Assembly (NCBI RefSeq): GCF_022631375.1
Contig: NZ_JALBGC010000003.1
Span: 434,001-498,000 of the forward strand
Direction: 5' to 3'
Origin: Hymenobacter cyanobacteriorum
Lineage (GTDB): Bacteria > Bacteroidota > Bacteroidia > Cytophagales > Hymenobacteraceae
Length of the DNA stretch: 64,000 nucleotides
Shown: one piece after another, positions 8,238 through 16,870 of the stretch
Position numbering within the stretch: position 1 is the stretch's first letter
Layout: each line of letters begins with the position of its first letter
Made by a program: the position numbers and the translations under genes
The notes under the pieces: model-generated
The model's database searches: none
Told to the model about the DNA's origin: nothing
What the model saw: the letters and a program-made list of their open reading frames with translations, nothing else

Positions 8238-9665
8238 TTGAAGCGTTTTCAGTCATTATCCGAAGTCCGCAGCGAGCTGGCGGCAGGCAACACGTCCTGC
8301 CGCCAGCTCGTTGATTATTACCTCGATAACATCGAGCGTCAGCAGCACCTCAACGCCTTCCTGGAAGTGTGGCCCGACGAGGCCCGCGCCCAGGCCGACG
8401 CTGTGGATGCCAAGCTCACGGCCGGTACCGCCGGCCCGCTGGCCGGTATGGTTATCGGCCTCAAAGACGTGCTGGCTTACGCCGGCCATTCGCTGCAAAG
8501 CAGCAGCCGCATGCTCGACGGCTTCAAGTCGCTCTACACCGGTACGGCCGTGCAGCGCCTGCTCGATGCCGACGCCATCATCATCGGCCGCCAGAACTGC
8601 GACGAGTTTGCCATGGGCGGCTCGAACGAAACCTCGTATTTCGGCCCCGCTCGCAACGCCGCCGACCCCAACCGCGTGCCCGGCGGCTCGTCGGGCGGCT
8701 CGGCCGTGGCCGTGCAGGCCGATATGTGCCTCGCTTCAATCGGTTCCGATACGGGGGGCTCGGTGCGCCAGCCGGCCGCGTTCTGCGGTGTGGTGGGCTT
8801 TAAGCCGACTTACTCGCGCATTTCGCGCTACGGGCTGGTGGCCTTCGCCTCGTCGTTCGACCAGATTGGGCCCATCACCCGCTCGGTAGCCGATGCCGCG
8901 CTGCTGACCGAAATAATGGCCGGTCCCGATGGCATGGACAGCACCGCCAGCCAGCGCGAGGTACCCGCCTACAGCCAACAGCTCACGCCCGCTGCGCACT
9001 ACCGCATCGGCTACATCGCCGATGCCGTGAACAGCGAGGGCCTGAACCCGGAAATCAAGGCGGCTATGGAGGCCCAGCTCGACGTGCTGCGCGGCCAGGG
9101 CCACGTGGTGGAAGCGGTAGATTTCCCCTACCTCGATTTCATGATTCCGACCTACTACATCCTCACCACCGCCGAAGCAAGCTCCAACCTAGGCCGCTTT
9201 GATGGCGTGAAATATGGCTACCGTGCCCCGGATGCGACGGATTTGGAATCGATGTACAAAAAGAGCCGCGCCCAAGGTTTTGGCCCCGAAGTGCAGCGCC
9301 GCATCCTGCTCGGCACGTTCGTGCTCAGCGCGAGCTACTACGACGCGTATTACACCAAAGCCCAGCGCGTGCGTCGCCTCATTAAGGAGAAAACCGACGA
9401 GCTGCTGCGCCAGTACGATTTCCTAGTGCTGCCCACCACGCCCACCACGGCCTTCAACATTGGCGAAAAGCAGGACCCGGTGAGCATGTATCTGGCTGAT
9501 ATTTTCACGGTGCAGGCCTCGCTGGCTGGCGTGCCCGCCATTTCGGTGCCAGTGGGCGAAGACGCAGCGGGCCTGCCCATTGGCCTGCAGGTAATGGCTG
9601 GCGCTTTCCGCGAAGCCGATTTGCTGGCCTTTGCCAGCACCATCACCGAGGAAGTGCCGGCCTAG
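8238..9665 (+). CDS. gatA: Glutamyl-tRNA(Gln)/aspartyl-tRNA(Asn) amidotransferase subunit A
   Basis: 475-aa glutaminase subunit of GatCAB, which converts mischarged Glu-tRNA(Gln) to Gln-tRNA(Gln). The amidase signature is complete: catalytic Lys in GLKDVLAYAGHS, the cis-Ser/Ser pair in PGGSSGGSAVAVQADM and IGSDTGGSVRQPAAF, then GFKPTYSRISRYGLVAFASS. The start is TTG at 8238, giving MKRFQSLSEVRSEL; no ATG is available near the conserved N-terminus. gatB and gatC are not in the window, as often happens in Bacteroidota. A bidirectional terminator follows. Confidence 0.95.
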   Translation: MKRFQSLSEVRSELAAGNTSCRQLVDYYLDNIERQQHLNAFLEVWPDEARAQADAVDAKLTAGTAGPLAGMVIGLKDVLAYAGHSLQSSSRMLDGFKSLYTGTAVQRLLDADAIIIGRQNCDEFAMGGSNETSYFGPARNAADPNRVPGGSSGGSAVAVQADMCLASIGSDTGGSVRQPAAFCGVVGFKPTYSRISRYGLVAFASSFDQIGPITRSVADAALLTEIMAGPDGMDSTASQREVPAYSQQLTPAAHYRIGYIADAVNSEGLNPEIKAAMEAQLDVLRGQGHVVEAVDFPYLDFMIPTYYILTTAEASSNLGRFDGVKYGYRAPDATDLESMYKKSRAQGFGPEVQRRILLGTFVLSASYYDAYYTKAQRVRRLIKEKTDELLRQYDFLVLPTTPTTAFNIGEKQDPVSMYLADIFTVQASLAGVPAISVPVGEDAAGLPIGLQVMAGAFREADLLAFASTITEEVPA

Positions 9666-9686
9666 CCAGGTTTTGATTACGTTATG

Positions 9687-9719
9687 CAAAACGCCCGACC
9701 GTAATGGCCGGGCGTTTTT
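9687..9719. terminator. Bidirectional terminator between gatA and the flippase gene
   Basis: A 9-10 bp stem (aaacgcccg / cgggcgttt) is flanked by A and T runs on both sides. It lies between two convergent genes. Confidence 0.9.
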
Positions 9720-9750
9720 CGTTTTATAAGGCTTATACGGAAAGTGTTTC

Positions 9751-11256
9751 TTACTTCCCAGCCATCGCCCGGCGCGGCTGCTCTACCAGCCACAGCGCCG
9801 CCAGAAACAGCAGCGTCAGGCCCGCGTGCCAGGCGTGGCGCACCCACCAGTTTTGGGGTTGCAGCCACCAGCCCAGCGCCACCAGTCCCGACGCAAACAG
9901 CAGCCACAGCCCCAGCCGCAGCGCCGGATACGGCACCGGGAAATGCCGCTCGCCCAGTCGCCAGCACAAAATTGCCATCATAAAATAGCAGGCCAGTGTA
10001 GCAATGGCTGAGCCCAGATAGCCCAGCAGCGGAATCAGCACGAAGTTGAGCGCGATGGTGAGGACTGCGCCGCCTGCGCCGATATAGGTGCCGTAATACG
10101 TCTTATCCGTGAGCTTGAACCACACCGACAGGTTGTAGTACACGCCCAGAAACAGATTAGCCAGCAGCAGAATGGGCACTACGACTAGGCCCTGCAGATA
10201 CTCCGGCCGCCGCAGAAACAGCCGTCCGAAGTCTTCCACATTTAGGCTGATACCCACGAAAATGACCGCGCAGCACAGCGTAAACCACTTCAGTATCATG
10301 GCAAACGTGGCCGGCGAGTTCTTCTCCGTGCTCTGGGCAAAGAAGAACGGCTCGGCCGCGTAGCGGAAGGCCTGAATGACCAGCGACATGAAGATGCTCA
10401 GCTTGTAGCACGCGCCGTAGATGCCCACCGCCGTGAGGCTGCTCTGGCCGGGGTAGAAATTATCGGGCAGCCACTTGGGCAGCAGGATGCGGTCCAGCGT
10501 CTCGTTCACCATACCGGCCAGGCCCATCAGCATCAGCGGGTAGGCGTAGGCCAGCAGCGGCTTGAGAAACGACAGATTCAGCCGGAAGCGGAAATCCAGC
10601 AGCTCGCGGCCCAGCAGCAGCAGCGTGAGGCCGCTGGCAAAGAGGTTGCTCAGGAACACGTAGCCCACGCCCACGCTGGGGTCGTACAAATGCGTTACCA
10701 GCGGCTGCAGACTTGGCAGCCACTTGCCGCTCATCACGGCGGGGCAGAACACGATAAAAAACAGGTTCAGCACCACGTTGGCCACGATGCCGGCCAGCTT
10801 GATGCCGGCAAACTTGCGCGCCTTATTTTCCAGCCGCAATCGGGCAAACGGAATGGCCGTCAGCGCATCCAGCCCCAGAATCAGCGCTACCCACACGGCG
10901 TACCGCTCGTGCCCGGGCGGAATCTCCAGCAGCCCCAGCAGCGGGCGCGCCAGCAGCATCAGCAGCACCGTCAGCAGGGCCGTGCTGATGAGCAGCAGGC
11001 TCAGCACCCGGTCGTACAGCTCTTTGCGGTCGGTGCCCGGCCGGTTGGCAAAGCGGAAAAACGTGGTTTCCATGCCGTAGGTGAACACTACGTTCAGAAA
11101 CGACACGTAGGCGTACAGCCCCGTCACCACTCCGTACTCCGCCGCCGAAAACGCCGCCGTGTATATGGGCACCAGCAAATACGTGAGCACCCGGCCCACA
11201 ATGCTGCTCACGCCATACACGGCCGTTTGCGAGGCTAATTTTTTGGCTACACTCAT
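9751..11256 (-). CDS. Polysaccharide flippase (Wzx/MOP superfamily)
   Basis: 501-aa polytopic membrane protein with about 14 predicted helices. The N-terminus ASQTAVYGVSSIVGRVLTYL and following TAAFSAAEYGVVTGLYAYVS are typical of oligosaccharide/lipid-linked polysaccharide exporters of the MOP superfamily, which move undecaprenyl-linked glycans across the inner membrane. The ATG start is directly at the helix-rich N-terminus. The C-terminus ends in a basic tail (VEQPRRAMAGK). It is separated from the upstream enoyl-CoA hydratase by an inverted repeat and may be transcribed with it. The sugar nucleotidyltransferase at 0.5 kb is the nearest gene of related function. Confidence 0.9.
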   Translation of the reverse strand: MSVAKKLASQTAVYGVSSIVGRVLTYLLVPIYTAAFSAAEYGVVTGLYAYVSFLNVVFTYGMETTFFRFANRPGTDRKELYDRVLSLLLISTALLTVLLMLLARPLLGLLEIPPGHERYAVWVALILGLDALTAIPFARLRLENKARKFAGIKLAGIVANVVLNLFFIVFCPAVMSGKWLPSLQPLVTHLYDPSVGVGYVFLSNLFASGLTLLLLGRELLDFRFRLNLSFLKPLLAYAYPLMLMGLAGMVNETLDRILLPKWLPDNFYPGQSSLTAVGIYGACYKLSIFMSLVIQAFRYAAEPFFFAQSTEKNSPATFAMILKWFTLCCAVIFVGISLNVEDFGRLFLRRPEYLQGLVVVPILLLANLFLGVYYNLSVWFKLTDKTYYGTYIGAGGAVLTIALNFVLIPLLGYLGSAIATLACYFMMAILCWRLGERHFPVPYPALRLGLWLLFASGLVALGWWLQPQNWWVRHAWHAGLTLLFLAALWLVEQPRRAMAGK

Positions 11257-11257
11257 T

Positions 11258-11356
11258 TAGGGAATGTTAGGTTTTGAATGTTGAGGGTTGAATGAGTAAT
11301 CAAACTGGCGCTGCCTTTCGAGTAACTCAACATTCAAAACTCAACTCTCAACCCTA
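11258..11356. repeat. Intergenic inverted repeat, TTTTGAATGTTGAG word family
   Basis: TTTTGAATGTTGAG (ending at 11285) and its reverse complement (325-338 of the same kb) form the exact core. The flanks (TAGGG... / ...CCCTA) extend the pairing imperfectly. The right arm contains the TAG stop of the enoyl-CoA hydratase gene. Confidence 0.75.
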
Positions 11357-12145
11357 TTTACCAATGAATACTGCCGCGCGTTTCTCCACAAAAGCCGTCG
11401 TGCCTTCCTTGAAATCGTCCGTTTCAAACGCCTGCCCGAAAGCGTGCGCTTCGGCTGCGTAGCCGTCGGTTTCCTTGTCGTAATGCGCGTTCACGCACTC
11501 CAGCACCAGGCCCACGGCCACGGGCGCTTTGCCCAGAATCTTACTCAGCAGCTGACGGCAGAAACCCAGCAACTCGGCCTGCGGCACCACGTGGTTCACC
11601 AGGCCCAGGCGCAGGGCCTCGTCGGCCTTCACCTGGTCGGCCGTGAGCAGTAGCTCGATGGCCTTGCCCTTGCCAATCAGCTGCGGCAAGCGCTGCGTGC
11701 CGCCGTAGCCGGGCAGCAGGCCCAGGTTTACCTCGGGCTGGCCGAAGCGGGCATTTTCTGAGGCCACGCGCATGTGGCAGGCCATGGCCAGTTCGCAGCC
11801 GCCACCCAGCGCGAAGCCGTTCACGGCCGCAATCACGGGCTTGGTGCTTTCCTCGATGCGGGCGAAGGCTTCCTGGCCACGCTCGGCGGCGCGGGCGGCC
11901 TGCGCGGGCGTAAGGGCCGCCAGCTCGGCAATATCAGCGCCGGCCACGAAAGCCTTCTCGCCACTGCCCGTGAGGATAATGCCGCGCACCTGCGCATCGT
12001 CGAGCGCCTGCTCCACCGCCACGTCGATTTCGGCAATGGTGGCCGCGTTCAGCGCGTTCAGCTTGGTGGGGCGGTTGAGGGTGATGGTGAGGATGCCGCT
12101 GGCGGTATCGAGGTCGTAGAGCAGGTTTTCGAAGGTGGTGGACAT
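11354..12145 (-). CDS. Enoyl-CoA hydratase (crotonase family)
   Basis: 263-aa soluble enzyme that adds water across 2-enoyl-CoA in fatty-acid or amino-acid degradation. The crotonase signature is intact: oxyanion-hole region GEKAFVAGADIAELA, first catalytic Glu in ALGGGCELAMAC, second catalytic Glu in FGQPEVNLGLLPGYGGTQRL. Both glutamates being present favours hydratase over isomerase activity. The C-terminus (FKEGTTAFVEKR) is standard. ATG 12145 lies 34 bp downstream of a TATCTTTG box. No other beta-oxidation gene is nearby, so the pathway is not fixed by context. Confidence 0.9.
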   Translation of the reverse strand: MSTTFENLLYDLDTASGILTITLNRPTKLNALNAATIAEIDVAVEQALDDAQVRGIILTGSGEKAFVAGADIAELAALTPAQAARAAERGQEAFARIEESTKPVIAAVNGFALGGGCELAMACHMRVASENARFGQPEVNLGLLPGYGGTQRLPQLIGKGKAIELLLTADQVKADEALRLGLVNHVVPQAELLGFCRQLLSKILGKAPVAVGLVLECVNAHYDKETDGYAAEAHAFGQAFETDDFKEGTTAFVEKRAAVFIGK

Positions 12146-12179
12146 AAGCGCGAAGAGCCGGGGTTACGGTTGGTGCCGC

Positions 12180-12187
12180 CAAAGATA
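12180..12187 (-). promoter_or_regulatory. -7 box (TATCTTTG on the minus strand) for the enoyl-CoA hydratase
   Basis: TATCTTTG reads on the minus strand 34 bp upstream of the ATG at 12145. No clear TTG partner box was found. Confidence 0.4.
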
Positions 12188-12384
12188 CGGCCCGCGCCCG
12201 CCGGGCACTGAACGCGCCAGCACCCCAGTTAAACGCGGCCCGCCACCCGCCCAACGAAACCCAGCCTGCTTCCTATTTCCTCTCCACCACCTTTGCAGCG
12301 ACAATACCGCAAGGTATTTTAATTTATATACTTAGCTTTAGCGCCAAGCCTGCATTTCTTCTTCTCACCTAACCCCTTACTGCA

Positions 12385-12768
12385 ATGGGATTTGTTTCCG
12401 AATTCAAAGAGTTCATCTCGAAAGGCAACGTGCTCGACTTGGCCGTCGGCGTCATCATCGGCGGAGCCTTTGGCAAAATCGTGACGTCGCTCACCGATGA
12501 TGTCATTATGCCTATTGTCGGGTTGATTGGTGGTCAGCCCGATTTTTCGGCCATTCACGTTGGACCAGTGAAAATCGGCTTATTCCTGAATGCCGTGGTG
12601 GGCTTCCTCATTCTGGCACTCATCATTTTCTTCATTGTGAAGGGTGCCAACAGCATCAAGAAAAAACCGGTGGAAGTAGTTGCGGCGCCTGCCACGCCTC
12701 CGCCGCCCACCACCGACCAGCAGTTGCTCATGGAAATCCGCGATGCCCTGCGCAGCGGCCGCCTGTAA
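12385..12768 (+). CDS. mscL: Large-conductance mechanosensitive channel
   Basis: 127-aa pentameric inner-membrane safety valve that opens under hypo-osmotic shock. Family signatures: FKEFISKGNVLDLAVGVIIG in the N-terminal amphipathic helix and TM1, IVTSLTDDVIMPIVGLIGG, TM2 (LFLNAVVGFLILALIIFFIV) and a C-terminal helical bundle segment (QQLLMEIRDALRS). Length is normal for the family. The ATG start is followed by MGFVSEFKEF as expected. A terminator follows 22 bp after the stop. Confidence 0.95.
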   Translation: MGFVSEFKEFISKGNVLDLAVGVIIGGAFGKIVTSLTDDVIMPIVGLIGGQPDFSAIHVGPVKIGLFLNAVVGFLILALIIFFIVKGANSIKKKPVEVVAAPATPPPPTTDQQLLMEIRDALRSGRL

Positions 12769-12790
12769 GCGAACCCGCATCCACCGAGAA

Positions 12791-12826
12791 AAAACCGTCG
12801 TCTGCCGAATGGCGGGCGGCGGTTTT
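12791..12826 (+). terminator. Terminator after mscL
   Basis: A 16-bp stem with two G-T pairs (aaaaccgtcgtctgcc / ggcgggcggcggtttt), a gaat tetraloop and a T run at the 3' edge. Confidence 0.8.
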
Positions 12827-13004
12827 GCATTTGGAGTTAAAGTTTTCGTTTTATTTGCAGTAGGCAAGCGGCCGAATCAAAATAAGTTACGAACTTCGCC
12901 TTGCCTCCGTTCGAGTGAATATCTTTCACTTTGCGAATGGAACCCCTCCCCCGCTTCAATCGTTAGGCCGCCAACGCCACCTCTTTTATCACCACCTCTC
13001 GCGC

Positions 13005-13454
13005 ATGAACAAGCTGTTTGCCGTTGCCCTGCTGGGCGTTCTGAGTCTTGGTACCGCCGCCGTGGCGCAGGCCCAAACCGGCCCCGCCTTCCCCGAGCCC
13101 GGCCGCAATAAAAACCCCGAAGCTGCCCGTACCAACGCCACCAACGCGCAGGAGTTGGCCCGCAACCAGCGCCGCGCGGCCATGACGCCCGACGAAATCA
13201 AGAAGGACCAGCAGCTGGCCCTGCTCGAAGCCCGCACCGGCAACACCAGCTTCGGCACCAAAGGCCCCGACCGCCAGTTCGATTCCAACCGTTCGGGCGG
13301 CGGCTTTATGGTGCGCAAATTCAAGGCCCAGGCCGGCAAGCCCGGCTACGCCGAAAACAAGCGCGGCCAGAGCCACTTCGTCGGCGGCTCCGACCCGGCC
13401 GGCAAACCTTTGGTGCACAAGCACAAAAGCAAGCATAAATTCCTGTTTTTCTAG
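13005..13454 (+). CDS. Small exported basic protein, function unknown
   Basis: 149 aa. A signal peptide (MNKLFAVALLGVLSLGTAAV, cleavage near AQAQ) is followed by a hydrophilic body rich in Asn, Gln, Arg and Lys, ending in a strongly basic HKHKSKHKFLFF tail. The segment MTPDEIKKDQQLALLEARTG looks helical; FDSNRSGGGFMVRKFKAQ is glycine-rich. No known domain was recognised. ATG 13005 is chosen because the signal peptide starts there; the longer in-frame extension to 12915 carries no signal. It is transcribed alone, with its own terminator. Confidence 0.7.
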   Translation: MNKLFAVALLGVLSLGTAAVAQAQTGPAFPEPGRNKNPEAARTNATNAQELARNQRRAAMTPDEIKKDQQLALLEARTGNTSFGTKGPDRQFDSNRSGGGFMVRKFKAQAGKPGYAENKRGQSHFVGGSDPAGKPLVHKHKSKHKFLFF

Positions 13455-13471
13455 GAGTCAAAATCATAAAT

Positions 13472-13507
13472 AAAAGCCCCGGCTGCAGCTGCAGTTGGGG
13501 CTTTTTT
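13472..13507 (+). terminator. Terminator of the small secreted protein gene
   Basis: The stem aaaagcccc / ggggctttt with inner GC-rich pairs is followed by seven T residues. Its sequence is nearly the reverse complement of the infB terminator at 13595-13630. Confidence 0.85.
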
Positions 13508-13594
13508 GTGTCTATAAGCTGCTAGTCGATGCGGTAGTATCAGCTGCAGTGCCACGCTCAATAGCTGGAGTCAGCCTGAAACCCAACGCAAAAA

Positions 13595-13630
13595 CAAAGC
13601 CCCAACTGCACAATGCAGCCGGGGCTTTTT
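13595..13630 (-). terminator. Terminator of the rimP-nusA-infB operon
   Basis: On the minus strand the stem aaaagccccggctgca / tgcagttggggcttt is followed by GTTTTTG. It lies 24 bp after the infB stop. Confidence 0.85.
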
Positions 13631-13653
13631 CACCTTGGCAGGTTGCGCTTGTC

Positions 13654-16600
13654 TTACAGCGTGCGCTTGATTTCCTTTTCTTCGAAGCCTTCGATGTTGT
13701 CGCCTTCAATCAACTCGTTGAAGCCTTTGATGGAGATACCACACTCGTAGCCCTGGCGCACCTCGCTCACATCGTCTTTGAAACGCTTGAGGTCCTGAAT
13801 GTCGCCGGTGTACATCACGATGCCGTCGCGCACCACGCGCACCTTGGTTTTGCGGGTCATCGTGCCCTCCGTCATCATACAGCCGGCGATGGTGCCCACT
13901 TTGGTGATGTTGAACACTTGGCGAACCTCGGCGTTGGCCACCACCACTTCCTGCACCGTCGGGGCCAGCATGCCTTCCATGGCATCCTTCACCTCGTTGA
14001 TGGCGTTGTAAATGATGGAGTACAGGCGGATGTCAATCTGTTCGTTCTCGGCCAGTTTGCGGGCACTCTGCGAGGGCCGCACCTGGAAGCCAATGATGAT
14101 GGCGTCGGAAGCCGAAGCCAGCAGCACGTCGCTTTCCGAGATGGCACCCACCCCTTTCGAGAGGATGTTCACCTTCACTTCCGGCGTACTCAGCTTGAGC
14201 AGCGAGTCGGAAAGTGCTTCCACCGAACCGTCCACGTCACCTTTCACCAGAATGTTGAGCTCCTTGAACGAACCGATAGCCAGGCGGCGACCAATTTCGT
14301 CCAGCGTGATGTGCTTCTTGGTCCGGATGGTTTGCTCGCGGGCCAACTGCAAACGCTGGGTAGCGATTTCGCGGGCTTCGCGCTCCGTCTCCATTACCTG
14401 GAGGCGGTCGCCGGCCTGCGGAGCACCGGTGAGGCCGAGCACCTGCACCGGCGTTGCGGGCGGCGCGGTCTTCATTTTCTTACCGCGGTGGTCCGTCATG
14501 GCCTTCACGCGGCCGAAGTGAGGGCCGGCTAGGATTACGTCGCCCACGTTCAGGGTGCCGGTTTGCACCAGCACGGTGGTTACGTAGCCGCGGCCTTTGT
14601 CCAGCGAAGCTTCGATAACGGTGCCGATGGCGTTGCGGTCGGGGTTGGCTTTCAGGTCGAGCAGTTCGGCCTCCAGCAGCACCTTTTCCAGCAGGTCCTC
14701 AATACCAATGCCCGATTTGGCCGAAACCTCCTGGCTCTGGTATTTGCCACCCCATTCTTCCACCAGAATGTTAATCTGGGAAAGTTCCTCGCGGATTTTC
14801 TCGGGGTTGGCGGCCGGCTTGTCAATCTTGTTGAGGGCGATGATAATCGGTACCCCGGCCGCTTGCGCGTGGTTGATGGCTTCTTTCGTCTGCGGCATTA
14901 CCGAGTCGTCGGCAGCTACCACGATGATGGCAATGTCCGTCACCTTGGCACCACGGGCACGCATAGCAGTAAACGCTTCGTGACCTGGCGTATCAAGGAA
15001 GGTGATGGGCTGGCCCGACTTCGTGCGCACCTCGTAGGCACCAATGTGCTGCGTGATACCGCCGGCTTCGCCTTTGGCCACACTAGCATCGCGGATGTAG
15101 TCAAGCAGCGAGGTTTTGCCGTGGTCGACGTGGCCCATGATGGTAACGATGGGGGCGCGAGGCTTCAAATCCTCTTCAGCATCGCCAGCATCCACATCAA
15201 TTTCTTCCTCTTCAGCCGACAGGAATTCCACGTCAAAGCCGAATTCGTCGGCAATCACGGTAATGGCTTCGGCATCGAGGCGCTGGTTGATGGACACGAA
15301 CATGCCCATGCCCAAGCACACCTTGATAACCTCGTTCACGTTCACGTCCATCAGCGAGGCCAGGTCATTGGCCGAGATGAATTCGGTGAGCTTGAGGGTC
15401 TTGGCGTCGAGCTCGTTCTGCGCGCGCAGGGCCTCGCGGTCCTCCGCCAGCATGCTGCGCTTGTCGCGGCGATACTTGGCGCGGTTCTGATTGTTGCCGC
15501 CCTTGTTGCCGCCAAGTTTGGCGAGCGTAGCCTTAATCTGCTCCTGAATCTGCTTCTCAGCCTGTTCGGGCGTGAGGGCAGGTGCATTCGGTTTCGGACC
15601 GGGCTGGCCGGTGCGCTGGCCGGGACCACCGGGGCGATTGCCACCCTGGCCGGGACCGCCGGGACGGTTGCCCTGGTAACCGCCACCCTGGCCGCCCGCG
15701 GGGCGGTTGCCCTGGTAGCCGGGGCTGGGGGGCGAAGTAGTGCTGCCGGCCGGGCCGGGCAGGCGGGCGCGCTTCTTCTGGCCGGGGCCAGCGGGCAGGC
15801 CGCGCTTGCTCACATCCGACGACGCAATGGGGCGGGGGCCACGGCCACCCGGACCACGCCGGTCGTTGTTGATGGACGACAAATCAATTTTGCCGAGCAC
15901 GGTCAGACCTTTCAGCGTGTCCGATTTGGCAACAATTGTGCTGGTATCTTCGGCGGGAGCAGCAGGCTCAGCCGGGGCGGCCGGCGCAGCAGCGGCCGGA
16001 GCCGAAGCCGCCGCAGGAGTTGCTGGCGCAGCAGGCGCGGCCGGAGCAGCCGCCACGGGAGCCGGAGCGGCCGTTTCCGCTTTTGCCACGGGCTGGGCCA
16101 CGGGAGCCGGAGCAGCAACCGGGGCCGGAGCAGCGGGCGCTTCTACTTTAGGAGCAGGAGCGGCCGGAGCTTCCACTTTGGGCGCGGCCGGAGCCGGGGC
16201 GGGCGTGGGAGCCGGCGCGGCAGCTACCGGGGCAGGAGCCGGAGTAGCCGGACGGGGCGGAACCACGCGGCCTTTGCTATCCAGCTCGATTTTACCCAAC
16301 ACTTTCAGGCCAGGCACGCTGGGTGCTTCGGGTGCGGGCGTGGGAGCCGGGGTAGCGGCAACGGGGGCTGCTGGCGCTGCGGGAGCAGCCGGGGCCGGCG
16401 CAGCCGCTACGGGGGCAGCAGCGACGGGCGCAACTGGCGCGGCCGGCTTGGGAGCCGGGGCAGGCGTTGCCACCGGCGCGGGGCGCGGGGCTGGGGCAGC
16501 GGGTTTCGGAGCCGCGTCGAGGTCGCTCTGGCGCTTGGCCTGAATGACTTTCTGGGCTTCTTGACGGTCGTGGGCAGAGGCGGCGAATTCCTTCTCCAGC

Positions 16601-16746
16601 GAGGCCACTTGCTCACCGGTGAGCTTCGTGGTCGGCTTGTTCTCTACTTGTATACCTTTTTTGGCCAGGGCTTCTACCACCCTGTCCATTCCAATATTCA
16701 GGTCTTTGGCCGCCTGTTGTAGCCGTTTCGGGGTTGCTTCCGCCAT
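13654..16746 (-). CDS. infB: Translation initiation factor IF-2
   Basis: 1030-aa GTPase that places fMet-tRNA on the 30S subunit and drives 50S joining. Domains in order: IF2_N (about residues 1-55, [20 protein letters not shown]), then a ~350-residue low-complexity Ala/Pro/Val linker with a Gly-rich part ([10 protein letters not shown]). A second IF2_N-like helical region ([20 protein letters not shown]) comes next. The G domain has G1 [11 protein letters not shown]3 DTPGHEAF and G4 NKID, and domains II-IV follow ([19 protein letters not shown]). The GC-rich linker produces long false ORFs on the other strand. Last gene of the rimP-nusA-infB operon. Confidence 0.98.
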   Translation of the reverse strand: MAEATPKRLQQAAKDLNIGMDRVVEALAKKGIQVENKPTTKLTGEQVASLEKEFAASAHDRQEAQKVIQAKRQSDLDAAPKPAAPAPRPAPVATPAPAPKPAAPVAPVAAAPVAAAPAPAAPAAPAAPVAATPAPTPAPEAPSVPGLKVLGKIELDSKGRVVPPRPATPAPAPVAAAPAPTPAPAPAAPKVEAPAAPAPKVEAPAAPAPVAAPAPVAQPVAKAETAAPAPVAAAPAAPAAPATPAAASAPAAAAPAAPAEPAAPAEDTSTIVAKSDTLKGLTVLGKIDLSSINNDRRGPGGRGPRPIASSDVSKRGLPAGPGQKKRARLPGPAGSTTSPPSPGYQGNRPAGGQGGGYQGNRPGGPGQGGNRPGGPGQRTGQPGPKPNAPALTPEQAEKQIQEQIKATLAKLGGNKGGNNQNRAKYRRDKRSMLAEDREALRAQNELDAKTLKLTEFISANDLASLMDVNVNEVIKVCLGMGMFVSINQRLDAEAITVIADEFGFDVEFLSAEEEEIDVDAGDAEEDLKPRAPIVTIMGHVDHGKTSLLDYIRDASVAKGEAGGITQHIGAYEVRTKSGQPITFLDTPGHEAFTAMRARGAKVTDIAIIVVAADDSVMPQTKEAINHAQAAGVPIIIALNKIDKPAANPEKIREELSQINILVEEWGGKYQSQEVSAKSGIGIEDLLEKVLLEAELLDLKANPDRNAIGTVIEASLDKGRGYVTTVLVQTGTLNVGDVILAGPHFGRVKAMTDHRGKKMKTAPPATPVQVLGLTGAPQAGDRLQVMETEREAREIATQRLQLAREQTIRTKKHITLDEIGRRLAIGSFKELNILVKGDVDGSVEALSDSLLKLSTPEVKVNILSKGVGAISESDVLLASASDAIIIGFQVRPSQSARKLAENEQIDIRLYSIIYNAINEVKDAMEGMLAPTVQEVVVANAEVRQVFNITKVGTIAGCMMTEGTMTRKTKVRVVRDGIVMYTGDIQDLKRFKDDVSEVRQGYECGISIKGFNELIEGDNIEGFEEKEIKRTL

Positions 16747-16781
16747 TCTATCTTTTCTCGCGTACGATACGCTTCTAATTG

Positions 16782-16789
16782 CAAAGGTA
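16782..16789 (-). promoter_or_regulatory. Possible internal -7 box (TACCTTTG) between nusA and infB
   Basis: TACCTTTG on the minus strand lies 35 bp upstream of the infB ATG. No TTG box at 19-20 bp was found, so an infB-specific promoter is only possible, not established. Confidence 0.35.
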
Positions 16790-16803
16790 TTACATTAAAT
16801 CTT

Positions 16804-16833
16804 GCCAGCAGGGCACAAACCGCGCCTGCTGGC
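16804..16833 (-). other. Intercistronic hairpin between nusA and infB
   Basis: A perfect 9-bp stem (gccagcagg / cctgctggc) with a 12-nt loop and no strong T run. It may shape the nusA-infB message or weakly attenuate it. Confidence 0.5.
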
Positions 16834-16870
16834 TCGATTTGTTACCCTTGCCGTACCGGCCGCGCGGCCG

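Noticed and set aside
14563..16722. 719-codon open frame on the plus strand opposite infB
   Set aside because: It is antisense to the highly conserved IF-2 gene. Its Gly/Arg/Ser composition is what the Ala/Pro-rich linker codons give when read backwards. No domain is recognisable.
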